A stretch of 64,000 bases of DNA, taken from assembly GCF_900324465.2 (NCBI RefSeq), contig NC_046614.1, forward strand, positions 22,442,833-22,506,832, given 5' to 3'. The DNA is from Anabas testudineus (lineage: Eukaryota; Chordata; Actinopteri; Anabantiformes; Anabantidae). A program made the translations under genes and the position numbers. Below the pieces are notes generated by a model. It was not told where the DNA came from and did not search any database. It saw only the letters and a program-made list of their open reading frames with translations. Of the stretch, positions 60,562 to 64,000 are shown piece after piece. Numbering within the stretch: the stretch's first letter is position 1; each line of letters starts with the position of its first letter.

Positions 60562-63500
60562 GTAGAGAGACAGACGACAGAGAGGAGAGAGATACAGACG
60601 ACAGAGAGGAGAGAGATACAGACGACAGAGAGGAGAGATACAGACGACAGAGAGGAGAGAGACAGACGACAGAGAGGAGAGATACAGACGACAGAGAGGA
60701 GAGGGACAGACGACAGAGAGGAGAGAGACAGACGACAGAGAGGAGAGATACAGACGACAGAGAGGAGAGATACAGACGACAGAGAGGAGAGAGATACAGA
60801 CGACAGAGAGGAGAGATACAGACGACAGAGAGGAGAGATACAGACGACAGAGAGGAGAGAGAGACAGACGACAGAGAGGAGAGATACAGACGACAGAGAG
60901 GAGAGAGACAGACGACAGAGAGGGAGAGAGACAGACGACAGAGAGGAAAGAGATACAGACGACAGAGAGGAGAGAGAGACAGACGACAGAGAGGAGAGAT
61001 AGACAGACGACAGAGGAGAGAGATACAGACGACAGAGATGAGAGATACAGACGACAGAGAGGGAGAGAGATACAAACGACAGAGAGGAAGGAGATACATA
61101 CGAACAGAGCAGTAGAGATACAGACTACAGAGATGAGAGAGCAGACTACAGAGTAGGAGAGATACAGACGACAGAGATGAGATATACAGACGACAGAGAG
61201 GAGAGAGATACAGACGACAGAGAGGAGAGATACATACGACATAGAGGAGAGATACAGACGACAGAGAGGAGAGATACAGACGACAGAGAGGAGAGATAAC
61301 AGACGACAGAGAGGAGAGAGACAAACGACAGAGAGGAGAGAGATCGAACGACAGAGAAGGAGAGATACAGACGACAGATAGGAGAGATACAGACGACAGA
61401 GAGGAGAGAGACAGACGACAGAGAGGAGAGAGACAGACGACAGAGAGGAGAGAGACAGACGACAGAGAGGAGAGATACAGACGACTGAGAGGAGAGATAC
61501 AGACGACAGAGAGGAGAGATACAGACGAGAGAGAGGAGAGAGATACAGACGACAGAGAGGAGAGAGACAGACGACAGAGAGGAGAGATACAGACGACAGA
61601 GAGGAGAGATACAGACGACAGAGAGGAGAGAGACAGACGACAGAGAGGAGAGATACAGACGACAGAGAGGAGAGAGATCACAGACGACAGAGAGGAGAGA
61701 TACAGACGACAGAGAGGAGAGATACAGACACAGAGAGGAGAGATACAGACGACAGAGAGGAGAGATACAGACGAAAGAGAGGAGAGATACAGACGACAGA
61801 GAGGAGAGATACAGACGACAGAGAGGAGAGATACAGACGACAGAGAGGAGAGAGACAGACGAGAGAGAGGAGAGAGAGACAGACGACAGAGAGGAGAGAT
61901 ACAGACGACAGAGAGGAGAGAGACAGACGACGGAGAGGAGAGATACAGACGACAGAGAGGAGAGACAGACGAGAGAGAGGAGAGAGATACAGACGACAGA
62001 GAGAGAGATACAGACGACAGAGAGGAGAGATACAGCACAGAGAGGAGAGAACAGACGACAGAGAGGAGAGATACAGACGACAGAGAGGAGAGATACAGAC
62101 GACAGAGAGGGAGAGATACAGACGAAAGAGAGGAGAGATACAGACGACAGAGAGGAGAGATACAGACGACAGAGAGGAGAGATACAGACGACAGAGAGGA
62201 GAGAGACAGACGAGAGAGAGGAGAGAGAGACAGACGACAGAGAGGAGAGATACAGACGACTGAGAGGAGAGAGACAGACGACAGAGAGGAGAGAGAGACA
62301 GACGACAGAGAGGAGAGAGACAGACGACTGAGAGGAGAGAGATACAGACGACTGAGAGGAGAGAGAGACAGACGACAGAGAGGAGAGATACAGACGAGAG
62401 AGAGGAGAGAGAGACAGACGACAGAGAGGAGAGATACAGACGACTGAGAGGAGAGAGACAGACGACAGAGAGGAGAGAGATACAAACGACAGAGAGGAGA
62501 GATACAGACGACTGAGAGGAGAGAGACAGACGACAGAGAGGAGAGAGAGACAGACGACAGAGAGGAGAGATACAGACGAGAGAGAGGAGAGAGAGACAGA
62601 CGACAGAGAGGAGAGATACAGACGACAGAGAGAGAGATACAGACGACAGAGAGGAGAGAGAGACAGACGACAGAGAGGAGAGATACAGACGAAAGAGAGG
62701 AGAGATACAGACGACAGAGAGGAGAGAGAGACAGACGACAGAGAGGAGAGATACAGACGAGAGAGAGGAGAGAGAGACAGACGACAGAGAGGAGAGATAC
62801 AGACGACAGAGAGGAGAGATACAGACGACAGAGAGGAGAGAGTACAAGACGACAGAGAGGAGAGATACAGACGACATAGAGAGAGATACAGACGACAGAG
62901 AGGAGAGATACAGACGACAGAGAGGAGAGATACAGACGACAGAGAGGAGAGATACAGACGACAGAGAGGAGAGAGAGATACAGACGACAGAGAGGAGAGA
63001 TACAGACGACAGAGAGGAGAGATACAGACGACAGAGAGGAGAGAGAGACAGACGACAGAGAGGAGAGATACAGACGACAGAGAGGAGAGATACAGACGAC
63101 AGAGAGGAGAGATACAGACGACAGAGAGGAGAGATACAGACGACAGAGAGGAGAGATACAGACGAAAGAGAGGAGAGATACAGACGACAGAGAGGAGAGA
63201 TACAGACGACAGAGAGGAGAGATACAGACGACAGAGAGGAGAGAGACAGACGACAGAGAGGAGAGATACAGACGAGAGAGAGGAGAGAGACAGACGACAG
63301 AGAGGAGAGATACAGACGACAGAGAGAGAGATACAGACGACAGAGAGGAGAGATACAGACGACAGAGAGGAGAGAGATACAGACGACAGAGAGGAGAGAT
63401 ACAGACGACAGAGAGGAGAGATACAGACGAAAGAGAGGAGAGATACAGACGACAGAGAGGAGAGATACAGACGACAGAGAGGAGAGAGACAGACAGAGAG

Positions 63501-64000
63501 AGGAGAGAGAGACAGACGACAGAGAGGAGAGATACAGACGACTGAGAGGAGAGAGACAGACGACAGAGAGGAGAGAGAGACAGACGACAGAGAGGAGAGG
63601 GACAGACGAGAGAGAGGAGAGAGAGACAGACGACAGAGAGGAGAGATACAGACGACTGAGAGGAGAGAGACAGACGAGAGAGAGGAGAGAGAGACAGACG
63701 ACAGAGAGGAGAGAGATACAGACGACTGAGAGGAGAGAGACAGACGACACAGAGAGGAGAGAGAGACAGACGACAGAGAGGAGAGATACAGACGAGAGAG
63801 AGGAGAGAGAGACAGACGACAGAGAGGAGAGATACAGACGAGAGAGAGGAGAGATACAGACGACAGAGAGGAGAGAGAGACAGACGACAGAGAGGAGAGA
63901 TACAGACGAAGAGAGGAGAGATACAGACGACAGAGAGGAGAGATCAGACGACAAAGGAAGACAGACGACAGAGAGGAGAGATACAGACGACAGAGAGGAG
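60562..64000. repeat. 22-bp-unit minisatellite, runs past the window end
   Basis: More than 3.4 kb of tandem units with core ACAGACGACAGAGAGG followed by AGAGAT or AGAGAG; most units are 22 bp, with 20-, 24- and 26-bp variants. The + strand is strongly purine-rich. Variants such as ACGAGAGAG, ACGACTGAG and ACGAAAGAG recur in similar local order, showing higher-order duplication. Because 22 is not a multiple of 3, a stop-free unit is stop-free in all frames of that strand, which creates giant meaningless frames of up to 758 codons. The first 800 bases are more degenerate than the rest. Confidence 0.97.

Noticed and set aside
60431-63954. Open frames of 684, 758 and 204-229 codons in the minisatellite
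   Set aside because: They are translations of the 22-bp repeat. A stop-free unit whose length is not a multiple of three stays open in every frame, and the products are only Ser/Leu/Val/Cys or Arg/Asp/Glu periodic strings.
60562-64000. CRISPR-like array of short repeats
   Set aside because: Units are head-to-tail without unique spacers, and the genome is vertebrate.

Overview
The window looks like nuclear DNA of a ray-finned (teleost) fish. Evidence seen directly: an intron-containing vertebrate gene with canonical GT/AG splice sites, long CA/TG microsatellites, AT-rich intergenic DNA, and typical teleost repeats (Rex1, L2-clade and RTE-clade LINEs, a Tc1-like transposon, LTR fossils). Nothing bacterial is present, so operons, ribosome binding sites and CRISPR arrays do not apply.

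Layout. (1) 1-14.6 kb: gene-poor intergenic DNA with two LTR-like fossils, a CA microsatellite and a decayed LINE scrap. (2) 14.6-21.3 kb: one OSGIN-family (oxidative stress-induced growth inhibitor) gene on the + strand, with a CpG-rich TATA promoter, a probable non-coding first exon, a ~3.3 kb first intron and seven coding exons (541 codons). (3) 23.5-60.3 kb: a tandem array of TRIM genes (RING, B-box 2, coiled coil, PRY-SPRY; TRIM35/zinc-binding protein A33/NF7-like), all on the + strand and each with its coding region in one exon. Six copies are open (A 23689, B 27784, C 32001, D 35935, E 44294, F 49971), one is cut off after the coiled coil (G 59571), and about eight fragments lie between them, including one inverted, older pseudogene. 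Most copies carry the same upstream module (TATA box, then an acceptor-like site just before the ATG) and several share a 3' flanking module. (4) 60.3-64.0 kb: a 250-bp CpG-rich piece of unknown origin, then a 22-bp-unit minisatellite that runs off the window.

How it fits together. The TRIM copies are nearly identical in RING, B-box and coiled coil but differ in patches of PRY-SPRY, the ligand-binding face in this family, and in Asp-rich tails after the SPRY domain. That pattern suits a multigene E3 ubiquitin ligase set that shares catalytic and dimerisation parts while varying target recognition. Innate immunity is the likely role by analogy with expanded fish TRIM families, but that is inference. 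Gene C is a mosaic: its 5' part matches E and its 3' part plus downstream DNA matches A, as expected from unequal exchange or gene conversion. Transposons are layered into the array and give relative dates: an L2 splits the upstream module of E, a 995-bp solo-LTR-like fossil has an empty site in a paralogous segment, a 1.4-kb element interrupts the 3' flank of F, and an L2 sits inside a Rex1 inside a Tc1 upstream of G.

Limits: all calls are by eye. No alignment, profile search, transcript data or repeat library was available, and family names for repeats are from memory of typical sequences.
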